A DNA stretch of 64,000 nt from Flavobacterium cupriresistens (GTDB lineage: Bacteria > Bacteroidota > Bacteroidia > Flavobacteriales > Flavobacteriaceae): NCBI RefSeq assembly GCF_020911925.1, contig NZ_CP087134.1:2232001-2296000 (forward strand). Direction: 5' to 3'. The translations under genes were made by a program, and so were the position numbers. The notes below the pieces were generated by a model. That model worked only from the letters and a program-made list of their open reading frames with translations. It ran no database searches and was not told the origin of the DNA. This document shows, in pieces, positions 1 to 8,005 of the stretch (the first letter of the stretch is position 1; the number at the start of each line of letters is the position of its first letter).

Positions 1-1
1 T

Positions 2-202
2 AAGTCAATGGCGCTTTATGGCTTAGATTATGAAGAGCTCAATATTGCCCCACGTTGGGAATGCACAGTGAAAATGTATAAAGCAAAAGGAATAAAGCCG
101 ACGAAATTAAGTGATTGTTGCCGGGAAATGAACATTCAGCTGAGCCATCACGAAGCACTTTCTGATGCACGAGCCTGTGCTAAATTATATCTGTTGAAAT
201 AA
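2..202 (+). CDS. DnaQ-like 3'-5' exonuclease, C-terminal fragment (cut by window start)
   Basis: Only the last 66 or so codons are in the window; the frame is open to the left edge, so the ATG at 8 is probably internal. The tail contains SHHEALSDARACAKL, which matches the ExoIII motif (HxxxxD) of DEDDh exonucleases: the His and the downstream Asp bind the catalytic metals. Such stand-alone exonuclease-domain proteins trim single-stranded DNA or RNA 3' ends and resemble the proofreading subunit of DNA polymerase III. The upstream ExoI and ExoII motifs lie outside the window, so the exact subfamily cannot be given. The next gene begins 78 bp downstream on the same strand. Confidence 0.75.
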   Translation, partial: KSMALYGLDYEELNIAPRWECTVKMYKAKGIKPTKLSDCCREMNIQLSHHEALSDARACAKLYLLK

Positions 203-280
203 TTTAAGTTATATTTGTAAGATTAGTACTAATTTTTATTTATTTTTAGGTTTGTTTATGAATTAATATAAAGCCTAAAA

Positions 281-1552
281 ATGAAAGAAGAATTTCTTCA
301 TTACCTGTGGAAATTTAAGAAATTTGAAACCTTAAATTTAAAGACGACTCAAAATGAGCCTGTAACAATTATTAAGACAGGAGACTATTTGGGACTTTCG
401 GGACCTGATTTTTTTAATGCTCAAATTATAATTGGAAAGCAAAAGTGGGCTGGGAATGTCGAAATTCATCTAAAATCATCCGATTGGTATGTGCACGGTC
501 ATGAAAGCGATATTGCTTATGAAAATGTAATTTTGCATGTAGTTTGGGAGCACGATACCGCAATATTTCGGGTAGATAATACTGAAATTTCTGTTTTGGT
601 ATTAAAGGATTATGTTTCGTTAGAAATACTAAATAATTATGAGCATTTAACTAAACCAAAGTCATGGATTCCCTGTGAAAGGGAAATTGCTCGGATTGAT
701 GAATTTGTTTTCAAAAATTGGCTGGAACGTATTTTTTTTGAACGATTAGAACGCAAATCTGAACTTGTTTTTAGTTTGTTGAAGGAAAAAAATCAGGATT
801 GGGAAGCCGTTCTATTCTGTTTACTGGCTAAAAATTTCGGTTTGAATATAAATGGAGATTCTTTTTTTCAAGTCGCGAAGTCAATTCCGTTTTCAATTGT
901 CAGAAAAGAAGGTTTCGAAACAGAAAATCTGGAAGCTTTGTTTTTTGGAATTTCGGGTTTGCTGGATACGGAGAAAGAAGATGTTTATTTTACAGATTTA
1001 CAAATCAGATATTTTTATCTAATTAGTAAATACCAGTTACCGAAAGTGTACATTGATCCACTTCAGTTTTTTAAACTTCGTCCGGATAATTTTCCGACCA
1101 TTCGACTTTCGCAACTAGCGGCCTTATATAAAAAACATCAAAACTTATTCACTGCAATAATTGAAGTAAAATCGATCAAAAAGGTGTATGAATTGTTTGC
1201 TGTTTCCTCCACTTTGTACTGGCAGAATCATTACCAGTTCGATAAAGAAAGTCCTAAAAAAGTAAAAACAGTATCGAAATCATTCATAGATTTAATAATT
1301 CTAAATACAATAATTCCGCTACAATTTGCTTACGCAGAAAAGAGAGGGGAATTTATTTCAGAAGATTTAATTGATTTTATGAAGGAGGTCGCTCCCGAGA
1401 AAAATTCGATTATTGATAAGTTTGAATCCTTCGGAGTAGTATCAAACAGCGCTTTTGATACACAAGCGCTCTTGCAACTCAAAAAAGAATACTGCAATCA
1501 AAATGCCTGTTTAAAATGCGCAATCGGAATAGAATTATTAAAAGGCAATTAG
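281..1552 (+). CDS. DUF2851 family protein
   Basis: A 423-residue soluble protein with the hallmark DUF2851 segment around residues 55-90 (WAGNVEIH, then DWYVHGH and NVILHVVWEHD), a conserved family of Bacteroidetes. There is no signal peptide or membrane segment. The C-terminus carries three cysteines (about 405, 410 and 413) that may bind a metal or a cluster. The function is not known; the acidic and His-rich N-terminal core recalls nuclease-like folds, but that is only an inference. It follows the exonuclease gene on the same strand. The ATG at 281 is the only sensible start and has no Shine-Dalgarno, as usual in this phylum. Confidence 0.85.
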   Translation: MKEEFLHYLWKFKKFETLNLKTTQNEPVTIIKTGDYLGLSGPDFFNAQIIIGKQKWAGNVEIHLKSSDWYVHGHESDIAYENVILHVVWEHDTAIFRVDNTEISVLVLKDYVSLEILNNYEHLTKPKSWIPCEREIARIDEFVFKNWLERIFFERLERKSELVFSLLKEKNQDWEAVLFCLLAKNFGLNINGDSFFQVAKSIPFSIVRKEGFETENLEALFFGISGLLDTEKEDVYFTDLQIRYFYLISKYQLPKVYIDPLQFFKLRPDNFPTIRLSQLAALYKKHQNLFTAIIEVKSIKKVYELFAVSSTLYWQNHYQFDKESPKKVKTVSKSFIDLIILNTIIPLQFAYAEKRGEFISEDLIDFMKEVAPEKNSIIDKFESFGVVSNSAFDTQALLQLKKEYCNQNACLKCAIGIELLKGN

Positions 1553-1554
1553 AA

Positions 1555-1676
1555 AACAGGTTCGTTATATATTTTTGTACTTTTGTCCAAAGTCTAGAAT
1601 CTAAGTTTTAAAATCTGAAGTCAGGAGTTTAGAATCTAAAATCTAAAGTCATCAATCTAAAATCTAAAATAAGCGC
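1555..1676. repeat. AATCTAAA-type short degenerate tandem repeat
   Basis: The gap between the DUF2851 and PspC genes contains at least five copies of a degenerate 8-12-mer around ATCTAAAATCTAAAGTC. The same word recurs around the tRNA genes (about 8160-8200 and 8325-8365), so it is a dispersed low-complexity family of this genome rather than a local accident. No gene is visible here. Confidence 0.6.
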
Positions 1677-1904
1677 ATGTCAGCAATAGTAAAACTCAAA
1701 TTCTTTTTTGAAAAATATGGTTTTCATGTCTCTTCAAGATTGGCAGATAAATTGGGTATGCGGGTAACTAGCGTACGGTTATTTTTTATTTATATTTCAT
1801 TTGTGACTGTAGGCTTGGGTTTTGGAGTTTATTTAACTCTGGCCTTCTGGATAAGGCTAAAAGATTTAATTAGAGCAAAACGAACTTCCGTTTTTGATTT
1901 ATAA
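1677..1904 (+). CDS. PspC domain small membrane protein
   Basis: A 75-residue protein that matches the PspC domain: a short N-terminal stretch, the segment SRLADKLGMRVTSVRLFF, and a hydrophobic helix at about residues 33-60. PspC proteins in Proteobacteria sense envelope stress, but in Flavobacteria short stand-alone PspC proteins are common and their role is not established. It is probably an inner-membrane protein. The gene is followed by a strong bidirectional terminator and convergent transcription from the permease, so it is probably the last gene of its transcript. Confidence 0.8.
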   Translation: MSAIVKLKFFFEKYGFHVSSRLADKLGMRVTSVRLFFIYISFVTVGLGFGVYLTLAFWIRLKDLIRAKRTSVFDL

Positions 1905-1908
1905 GCAT

Positions 1909-1940
1909 AAAAAAACTCCAAATTTAATTTGGAGTTTTTT
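1909..1940. terminator. Bidirectional rho-independent terminator
   Basis: A near-perfect hairpin, AAAAACTCCAAAT / ATTTGGAGTTTTT, lies between the convergent PspC and permease genes. It has A-rich and T-rich flanks on both sides, so it can end transcription in either direction. Confidence 0.85.
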
Positions 1941-1961
1941 TATGAAATAGTATGCTGAAAA

Positions 1962-3422
1962 TTATTCTGTTTTATTCAGTTTTGATCTTTTCTTACTGTA
2001 TCCAAAATAAACTAATATACCAATAGCCATCCATCCCAGTGAAAGTAATTGAGCATCTATACTTAGGTTAATCATTAGATAAGTATTGATTGAAATACCA
2101 AGAATTGCAATTACAGGTAAAGCAGGAACTTTAAAAGTTCTGGTTAATTGTGGTTGCTTAACTCTTAGAATCCAAACCGCAATACAAACCATGGTAAAGG
2201 CAAATAAAGTACCAAAACTTGTCATTTCTGCTAATTTATTGATTGGAGTGAAAGCGGCAACAATAGCGATAATACCACCCAAGATCATTAAATTGTTTTT
2301 TGGCGTTCCTGAAATAGGGTTAACTTTAGAGAATACAGAAGGAATTAAGCCGTCTTTAGACATTCCAAGGAAAATTCTTGATTGTCCCATGATCATTACC
2401 ATTAATACAGAAACCAAACCAACAGTTGCTGCAATAGTAATTATTAAACCAGCCCAACCTTGTCCTGCAATATCAAATGCATAAGCAACCGGTGCTTTTA
2501 TAGCTTCAGGGTATTTTCCTAGTGGGTTAAAATCTTTATAGTTAATCATTCCTGTTAGTACTAAAGAAACAAGAATATATAAGGTAGTACAAATTAATAA
2601 TGAAGCAATGATGGCAAACGGAACATCCTTTTTAGGATTAATAGCCTCACCAGCTTGAGTAGAAACAGCATCAAAACCTACATAAGCAAAGAAAATTGCT
2701 GCAGCTCCGGATATAACTCCTCCTATTCCGTAAGCATTATGTGTAGTTTCTTTTTCAATAATTTGAGTAGCTTCCGGAATAAATGGATGCCAGTTAGCAG
2801 TATTGATGAAGAAAAGTCCCGCAATAATTACAAATATTACAGCAGAAACTTTAAGGATAACAATCATATTGTTCGCTTTTGCAGCACTTTTTGTTCCTTT
2901 AATAAGGATTGAAATAACAAAAAGAACGATACAGAAAGCAGGAAGATTCATAGAGAAACCTTCTCCTGAGTAACTGGCAGGGTCAGTTGTAAGCCATTCA
3001 GGGAGGTGAATATGAAACATTTTAAGTAATTTATTAAAGTAACCCGACCAGGAAACGGCGACCGTCATAGATCCCATCGCATATTCGAGGATAAGTCCCC
3101 AACCGATAACCCAGGCAAAAATTTCTCCAATTGTACCATAGGCATAGGCATAAGCAGAGCCTTCAACAGGTAAAATAGAAGCGAACTCAGAATAACAAAG
3201 AGCTGCAAAAACACAGGCAATACCTGCAATAATAAAAGAAAGGGCTAATGCCGGTCCTGCATGATAGTAAGCTCCGGTACCGGTAAGAACAAATATTCCT
3301 CCACCAATAATGGCTCCAACTCCAATGGCAGTAAGGCTCCATTTTCCTAAAACCCTTTTTAAATCACTTTTCTTCATATCAGCTTCAAAAGCTGATATTG
3401 GTTTAACTCGCATAATTGACAT
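1962..3422 (-). CDS. APC-family amino acid permease (cationic amino acid transporter type)
   Basis: A 486-residue integral membrane protein with about 12 hydrophobic segments. Near the N-terminus it has GVGAIIGGGIFVLTG, the first-helix signature of the APC superfamily, followed by the GPALALSFIIAG helix and SEFASILPVEGSAY. This arrangement matches the bacterial cationic amino acid transporter branch (YfnA-like). It should import or exchange an amino acid across the inner membrane; the substrate cannot be read from sequence. It stands alone with its own promoter and a shared terminator. A second APC permease lies at 45944-47356, but the two are divergent in sequence. Confidence 0.88.
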   Translation of the reverse strand: MSIMRVKPISAFEADMKKSDLKRVLGKWSLTAIGVGAIIGGGIFVLTGTGAYYHAGPALALSFIIAGIACVFAALCYSEFASILPVEGSAYAYAYGTIGEIFAWVIGWGLILEYAMGSMTVAVSWSGYFNKLLKMFHIHLPEWLTTDPASYSGEGFSMNLPAFCIVLFVISILIKGTKSAAKANNMIVILKVSAVIFVIIAGLFFINTANWHPFIPEATQIIEKETTHNAYGIGGVISGAAAIFFAYVGFDAVSTQAGEAINPKKDVPFAIIASLLICTTLYILVSLVLTGMINYKDFNPLGKYPEAIKAPVAYAFDIAGQGWAGLIITIAATVGLVSVLMVMIMGQSRIFLGMSKDGLIPSVFSKVNPISGTPKNNLMILGGIIAIVAAFTPINKLAEMTSFGTLFAFTMVCIAVWILRVKQPQLTRTFKVPALPVIAILGISINTYLMINLSIDAQLLSLGWMAIGILVYFGYSKKRSKLNKTE

Positions 3423-3453
3423 ACTATAATCGTGGTTTATTGTTATTAAGTTC

Positions 3454-3487
3454 CAAATGTATCGTTTTTTATAAAAAATAAAAACAA
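3454..3487 (-). promoter_or_regulatory. Bacteroidetes-type promoter for the amino acid permease
   Basis: Reading the minus strand, TTG at 3487-3485 is followed after 23 bp by TACATTTG at 3461-3454. This fits the flavobacterial consensus TTG-N17-23-TAnnTTTG. It lies about 30 bp ahead of the permease ATG. Confidence 0.6.
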
Positions 3488-3700
3488 TTATGTAATATTA
3501 AGTGACAAAATCTTCACTATTTATATAAATCGCACTTAAAGTATCCGTTAATGCTTGAAATCATTAATTAATTCTATGAAGGCATTTAAGCAGAAAAAAG
3601 ACCTCAAAATAAATTTGTAAGATTTTTCTTTTAAAATTAAACCTTTTTAATTAATTTAGGCTTGTAATAAAGTATAAAGTTTTAGGTGAATAGGAGTTTT

Positions 3701-4597
3701 ATGACGTTAGTAAGGTATTTTAAGTTTACAAATCAGCAACGAACCGGAATTATTTTGCTTTTTGGAGTAATAATAGTGTTGCAAATGATTTACTTTTTGG
3801 TAAACTTCACGGAACTCGAAAAAAAAGTTCCTGAAAAAGAACAGTGGATGTCTTTGCAGGCTGAAATTGATTCCTTAAAAATAGAGAAATACAAGAACAA
3901 GCGACAAGTCTATTTGTTCAATCCTAATTATATGTCAGATTACAAAGGTTATAAATTAGGTATGTCTATTCAGGAAATTGACAGGTTGATGGCTTTTCGT
4001 AAAGAAAATCGGTATGTAAATTCGGCTGAAGAGTTTCAGCAGATTACAAAAATATCAGATTCGTTATTAAATGTCATTTCTCCTCTTTTTAAATTTCCGG
4101 AATGGGCAAGCAATAAAAAAAGAGTTGTTGAGAATAAGAGGGACTTTAATAAAAGTGAAAAATATGGTAATTCAACCTTTGTAAAAAAAGTGAAGAGTGC
4201 AGTGATGGATCTTAATTTAGCGACTCAGGAAGATTTAATTAAAATTTATGGAGTTGGTGATGCATTATCCTTACGAATACTCAAACAGAAGGAAATCTTG
4301 GGCGGATTTGTTTCAATGGAACAATTAAAGGAAGTTTGGGGGCTTTCACCCGAAGTGATTAATGAATTGAATGTGCATTTTAAGATTTTTGAAATCCCCA
4401 AGCTTAAAAAGATTGCAATAAACAAGGTCTCTTTAAAAGAATTATCCCAGTTTCCTTATTTTAAATTTGCATTAGCAAAACAAGTCATTACCTATAGGAG
4501 TATGCATGGAGATTTTAAGAATATTGAGGATTTAGCAAAAATTAACGGTTTTCCTGTTGAAAAAGCAAAAATAATTAGTTTATATTTGGAGTTCTAA
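3701..4597 (+). CDS. Membrane-anchored helix-hairpin-helix (ComEA-like) protein
   Basis: About 298 residues. It starts with a single transmembrane helix (about residues 12-35 of the ATG form) and continues with several helix-hairpin-helix repeats, for example MDLNLATQEDLIKIYGVGD, LSLRILKQK and the C-terminal NKVSLKELSQFPYFK block. HhH motifs bind DNA backbone without sequence specificity; in ComEA they hold incoming DNA for transformation. Whether this protein has a role in DNA uptake is an inference. A GTG at 3686 would add five residues, but the ATG at 3701 is preferred. The acyl-CoA dehydrogenase gene begins 16 bp downstream, so the two may share a transcript. Confidence 0.8.
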   Translation: MTLVRYFKFTNQQRTGIILLFGVIIVLQMIYFLVNFTELEKKVPEKEQWMSLQAEIDSLKIEKYKNKRQVYLFNPNYMSDYKGYKLGMSIQEIDRLMAFRKENRYVNSAEEFQQITKISDSLLNVISPLFKFPEWASNKKRVVENKRDFNKSEKYGNSTFVKKVKSAVMDLNLATQEDLIKIYGVGDALSLRILKQKEILGGFVSMEQLKEVWGLSPEVINELNVHFKIFEIPKLKKIAINKVSLKELSQFPYFKFALAKQVITYRSMHGDFKNIEDLAKINGFPVEKAKIISLYLEF

Positions 4598-4613
4598 AAT
4601 TAAACTGACCACT

Positions 4614-5756
4614 ATGAATTTTGATTATAACGAAACACAATTAATGATTGCGCAGTCAATAAAGGAATTTGCGGACAAAAACATCAGACCTAATATAATG
4701 GAATGGGATGAAGCGCAAACTTTCCCTGTTGCCTTATTTAAAGAATTAGGAGAAATGGGATTCATGGGCGTTTTAGTTCCTGAAGAGTATGGAGGAAGTG
4801 GCTTAGGGTATCACGAGTATATTACTGTTGTAGAAGAAATCTCAAAAGTAGATCCTTCTATTGGGTTATCCGTTGCGGCGCATAATTCATTATGTACGAA
4901 TCATATTTTGACTTTTGGAAATGAAGAGCAAAAGAAAAAATGGTTGCCAAAATTAGCAACTGCGGAATTTATAGGAGCCTGGGGTTTAACAGAACACAAT
5001 ACAGGTTCTGATGCCGGAGGGATGAATACCACTGCCGTTAAAGATGGTGATTTTTGGATCGTCAATGGTGCTAAAAACTTTATCACACATGCGATTTCAG
5101 GTGATGTTGCTGTTGTGATAGTTCGTACAGGAGAAAAAGGCGATTCAAAAGGAATGACGGCTTTTGTTTTTGAAAAAGGAATGCCTGGATTTACGTCTGG
5201 CAGAAAAGAAAATAAATTAGGAATGCGCGCCAGCGAAACGGCTGAGTTGGTTTTTGACAATTGTCGTATTTCTGATGCTAACCGATTAGGAGAAGTGGGC
5301 CAGGGCTTTGTTCAGGCAATGAAAATATTAGATGGCGGTAGAATTTCTATCGGAGCTTTGTCACTTGGAATTTCCAAAGGAGCATATGAAGCAGCATTAA
5401 AATATTCAAAAGAAAGACATCAATTTGGACAACCTATTAGTAGTTTTCAAGGTATTTCTTTTAAATTGGCTGATATGGCAACAGAAATTGAAGCTTCAGA
5501 ACTATTGTTGCATAAAGCAGCTTTCTTAAAGCAGCAGCACAAACCGGTTACGACAAGCGGAGCTATGGCAAAAATGTATGCCTCAGAAGCCTGCGTTAAA
5601 ATTGCAAATGAAGCAGTTCAAATTCATGGAGGTTACGGGTACACTAAAGATTTTCCTGTTGAGAAATTCTATCGTGACTCTAAATTATGTACGATAGGTG
5701 AAGGAACGACTGAGATTCAGAAAGTAGTAATTGCTAGAAATTTGCTAAAAGAATAG
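4614..5756 (+). CDS. Acyl-CoA dehydrogenase (short-chain/butyryl-CoA type)
   Basis: A 380-residue flavoprotein of usual family length. It oxidises acyl-CoA to trans-2-enoyl-CoA in fatty acid or branched-chain amino acid degradation. Family signatures are present: GAWGLTEHNTGSDAGG in the flavin-binding middle domain, KERHQFGQPISSFQG, and the C-terminal GEGTTEIQK, in which the Glu (about 363) corresponds to the catalytic base of short- and medium-chain enzymes. The chain length preferred cannot be fixed from sequence. It follows the HhH gene by 16 bp and is probably cytoplasmic. Confidence 0.93.
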   Translation: MNFDYNETQLMIAQSIKEFADKNIRPNIMEWDEAQTFPVALFKELGEMGFMGVLVPEEYGGSGLGYHEYITVVEEISKVDPSIGLSVAAHNSLCTNHILTFGNEEQKKKWLPKLATAEFIGAWGLTEHNTGSDAGGMNTTAVKDGDFWIVNGAKNFITHAISGDVAVVIVRTGEKGDSKGMTAFVFEKGMPGFTSGRKENKLGMRASETAELVFDNCRISDANRLGEVGQGFVQAMKILDGGRISIGALSLGISKGAYEAALKYSKERHQFGQPISSFQGISFKLADMATEIEASELLLHKAAFLKQQHKPVTTSGAMAKMYASEACVKIANEAVQIHGGYGYTKDFPVEKFYRDSKLCTIGEGTTEIQKVVIARNLLKE

Positions 5757-5761
5757 AATTT

Positions 5762-5862
5762 ATAGAGTAAAGAGAATAGAATATAGAGTAGGTTTTGTTG
5801 GTCTAAGTTAGGATTGACGTAGCTTGAGTCTGTTTTTTATATTCTATTCTCTCTTTTCTTTT
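5762..5862 (+). terminator. Long-loop inverted repeat, possible terminator of the acyl-CoA dehydrogenase gene
   Basis: AAAGAGAATAGAATATA soon after the stop codon pairs imperfectly with TATATTCTATTCTCT about 60 bp later, followed by TTTTCTTTT. The loop is long, so this could equally be one more dispersed palindromic spacer repeat. Confidence 0.4.
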
Positions 5863-5914
5863 ATTTAAAGAAAAATAATTCATAATTTATAACTGATAAC
5901 TCATAATTAATAAT

Positions 5915-5922
5915 TACTTTTG
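5915..5922 (+). promoter_or_regulatory. -7 promoter element of rpsU
   Basis: TACTTTTG matches the Bacteroidetes TAnnTTTG element and sits 30 bp ahead of the rpsU ATG. No clear TTG is seen at the -33 position, so the promoter match is partial. Confidence 0.5.
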
Positions 5923-5932
5923 CAGCCTTAAC

Positions 5933-5943
5933 GAGAGGAGGTG
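5933..5943 (+). promoter_or_regulatory. Strong Shine-Dalgarno sequence of rpsU
   Basis: GAGAGGAGGTG contains AGGAGGTG, an eight-base perfect complement of the 16S rRNA anti-Shine-Dalgarno. It ends 8 nt ahead of the rpsU ATG. Most genes in this window have no such element. In Flavobacterium, bS21 helps to hide the anti-Shine-Dalgarno, and rpsU keeps a strong site as part of autoregulation. Confidence 0.85.
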
Positions 5944-5951
5944 TCAATATT

Positions 5952-6146
5952 ATGTTAATTATACCAATTAAAGACGGAGAAAATATCGATAGAGCATTAA
6001 AGCGCTATAAAAGAAAATTTGATAAAACAGGAACTGTTCGTCAATTAAGAGCACGTACTGCTTTTATTAAGCCTTCTGTAATCAAAAGAGCTCAAATTCA
6101 AAAAGCGGCTTACATTCAAAACATGAGAGATGGTTTAGAAAGTTAG
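5952..6146 (+). CDS. rpsU: 30S ribosomal protein bS21
   Basis: A 64-residue basic protein with the family pattern: an N-terminal IPIKDGENIDRALKRYKRKFDKTG and an Arg/Lys-rich helix (RQLRARTAFIKPSVIKRAQIQKAA). It binds the 30S platform beside the 3' end of 16S rRNA. In Flavobacterium ribosomes, bS21 with bS18 and bS6 sequesters the anti-Shine-Dalgarno (established work on F. johnsoniae), which explains the rarity of such sites in mRNAs. The gene is monocistronic: it has its own promoter-like element, an exceptional ribosome-binding site, and a strong terminator. Confidence 0.96.
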   Translation: MLIIPIKDGENIDRALKRYKRKFDKTGTVRQLRARTAFIKPSVIKRAQIQKAAYIQNMRDGLES

Positions 6147-6167
6147 TAGTAGCTTATCAAAATAATT

Positions 6168-6214
6168 ACCGTTAGCGGTCAAAAATATATTTTTTTGATG
6201 CTAACGGTTTTTTT
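6168..6214 (+). terminator. Rho-independent terminator of rpsU
   Basis: ACCGTTAGC (6168-6176) pairs perfectly with GCTAACGGT (6200-6208), followed by a run of T. It lies 21 bp after the rpsU stop codon. Confidence 0.9.
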
Positions 6215-6281
6215 ATGCCTAATTTTGAGATTGTCGAATTTTCGACATGATTCTTTTTGAGTGACTTTTAGGTTAGCTTCA

Positions 6282-6611
6282 AAAAAGTTTGTTGTTCAGA
6301 TTTGGAATTTGGAATTTCAAGGATTGGAATTTTATTTCAACTTGTGCTTTCGAATAGTTTTGGATTAAGGGTAGAAAAGGTTGTTGTTCAGATTTGGAAT
6401 TTGGAATTTCAAGGAGTGGAATTTTATTTCAACTTGTGTTTTCGAATAGTTTGGGATTAAGGGTAGAAAAGTTTGTCGTTCAGATTTGGAATTTGGAATT
6501 TCAAAGATTGGGATTTTATTTCAACTTGTGTTTCTGAATAGTTTTGGATTAGGGGTAGAAAAGGTTGTTGTTCAGATTTGGAATTTGGAATTTCAAAAAT
6601 TGGAATTTTAA
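6282..6611. repeat. 92-bp tandem repeat, about 3.6 copies
   Basis: The word CAGATTTGGAATTTGGAATT begins at 6297, 6389, 6481 and 6573, giving an exact 92-bp period with a few substitutions per copy; the last copy decays near 6611. The unit length is not a multiple of three and no open frame runs through it. The internal core TTTGGAATTTGGAATTT recurs at 45851-45883, so the array probably grew from a dispersed spacer repeat. The region 6215-6674 contains no gene. Confidence 0.93.
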
Positions 6612-6674
6612 TTCCCTTTAGTTTCTGGTTTTTTCGAGGAGCAAATTAGGTGTGATGTATAACGGTGGTTTTGT

Positions 6675-7568
6675 ATGAAAACAAATAAAGAGGCATTTCG
6701 TGATTATCTGCAATTAGAGAAAAAATATTCCCTTCATACGGTTAATGCGTATCTGGGTGATATCTCGTTTTTTGAAATGTTTAATCAGTCTCAATTTGAA
6801 CAGGAGAATATAGAGCAGGTTCATTACGGTCAAATTAGAAGTTGGATTGTCTCTTTGGTGGATCAGGGTGTTTCTAATGTTTCTGTGAATAGAAAAATGG
6901 CTTCTCTGCGGGCTTTTTATAAGTTTCTTTTAAAAACAAAACAAATAGAAGTAAATCCGATGTTGAAGCATAAGGCTTTGAAGACTCCTAAAATTGTTCA
7001 GATTCCATTTTCTGAAAAAGAACTTGTTGATTTGATGGAGGAGGTTAGTAGTCCGATTGGTTTTGAGGAGATCAGGGACAAGCTTGTTGTGGAGTTGTTT
7101 TATGCAACCGGAATTCGAAGAGCGGAGCTGATTAATTTGATGGTTTCTAATGTGGATTTGTCTTCAGGGGTGATAAAGGTTTTGGGGAAAAGAAATAAAG
7201 AGCGTATAATTCCGGTTCTTCCTGTTGTTTTAGGGCAGTTTGAGTTGTATTTGAAGGAAAGATCTTCTTTAGAGAAAATAGTGGATCAGAATTATTTTTT
7301 TATTTCAAGGAAAGGGTTAAAATTGAGTGAATCTTTTGTGTATCGTTTAATAAATTCATACTTTAGTAGGGTCTCTGAAAAGGTAAAAAAAAGTCCACAT
7401 GTCCTCAGGCATACTTTTGCGACTCACTTATTAAATAACGGAGCGGATTTGAATTCAGTTAAAGAATTATTAGGGCATTCGAGTTTGGCGTCTACGCAAG
7501 TTTATACTCATAATAGTTTGGCAGAGTTGAAGAAAGTGTATGGTGACGCGCATCCGAGAAATAAATAA
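6675..7568 (+). CDS. xerC: Tyrosine recombinase XerC
   Basis: A 297-residue site-specific recombinase that resolves chromosome dimers at dif, usually together with XerD. The N-terminal SAM-like core-binding domain spans about residues 1-90. The catalytic residues of the family are all present: Arg148 (in ATGIRRAEL), Lys172 (GKRNKER), His242 and Arg245 (HVLRH), His268 (LLGHSS) and the nucleophile Tyr277 (QVYTH). The spacing is almost identical to that of E. coli XerD. The hpf gene follows 34 bp downstream, an order common in Bacteroidetes. The XerC rather than XerD assignment rests on size and context. Confidence 0.9.
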   Translation: MKTNKEAFRDYLQLEKKYSLHTVNAYLGDISFFEMFNQSQFEQENIEQVHYGQIRSWIVSLVDQGVSNVSVNRKMASLRAFYKFLLKTKQIEVNPMLKHKALKTPKIVQIPFSEKELVDLMEEVSSPIGFEEIRDKLVVELFYATGIRRAELINLMVSNVDLSSGVIKVLGKRNKERIIPVLPVVLGQFELYLKERSSLEKIVDQNYFFISRKGLKLSESFVYRLINSYFSRVSEKVKKSPHVLRHTFATHLLNNGADLNSVKELLGHSSLASTQVYTHNSLAELKKVYGDAHPRNK

Positions 7569-7602
7569 TAGTTCTTAAATGTTTAACCCTAAAATTTATA
7601 TT

Positions 7603-7905
7603 ATGAAGGTAGATGTTCATGCAGTTAACTTTACTGTTGACAGAAAGTTGGTAGATTTTATTCAGGAAAGAATGGATAAGTTGGAAAAATACTACGATCG
7701 AGTGGTTTCGGCAGATGTTTTTTTGAAAGTGGAAAGAACAAGTGATAAGGAGAATAAGGCGGTAGAGATAAAGATTAATGTTCCTGGGGATGATTTTTTG
7801 GTTAAAAAGCAGTGTAAAACGTTTGAAGAGGCGATTGAGCTTTCGGCAGAATCTTTAGAACGATTGCTTGTAAAGAGGAAAGAAAAAATTAGAACACATA
7901 TATAA
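7603..7905 (+). CDS. hpf: Ribosome hibernation-promoting factor, short form (HPF/RaiA family)
   Basis: A 100-residue protein starting MKVDVHAVNFTVDRKLVDFI, with the beta-alpha-beta-beta-beta-alpha fold pattern of the S30AE family. It contains the typical KLEKYYDRV helix and the C-terminal ELSAESLERLLVKRKEK helix that sits in the 30S mRNA and tRNA channel. It inactivates ribosomes in stationary phase. An upstream ATG at 7579 would add eight residues (MFNPKIYI), but family alignments by memory begin at MKVDVH, so 7603 was chosen. It lacks the long C-terminal dimerisation domain. It is co-directional with xerC and ahead of the tRNA promoter. Confidence 0.88.
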   Translation: MKVDVHAVNFTVDRKLVDFIQERMDKLEKYYDRVVSADVFLKVERTSDKENKAVEIKINVPGDDFLVKKQCKTFEEAIELSAESLERLLVKRKEKIRTHI

Positions 7906-7938
7906 TTGAATTTAATTGAAATTTTTTTCAAAAAATGT

Positions 7939-7968
7939 TTTGATTAAAGGATAAATTAGCTACATTTG
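7939..7968 (+). promoter_or_regulatory. Promoter of the tRNA-tuf-secE-nusG-ribosomal operon
   Basis: TTTG at 7939-7942 and TACATTTG at 7961-7968 are separated by 18 bp, an excellent match to the flavobacterial promoter consensus. Transcription should start near 7975. Confidence 0.8.
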
Positions 7969-7970
7969 CA

Positions 7971-7996
7971 GTCCGTTAGAAATAGCGGACTTTTTT
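7971..7996 (+). promoter_or_regulatory. Terminator-like hairpin just after the tRNA promoter
   Basis: GTCCG and CGGAC flank a 10-nt loop and are followed by six T residues. It has the shape of a rho-independent terminator, yet it lies between the predicted start site and the first tRNA. It could be an attenuator, a processing site, or the terminator of an hpf read-through transcript. Confidence 0.5.
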
Positions 7997-8005
7997 AATG
8001 AGTTT

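Noticed and set aside
6282..6611. CRISPR array
   Set aside because: The 92-bp units are contiguous and nearly identical without unique spacers, and no cas genes are near.
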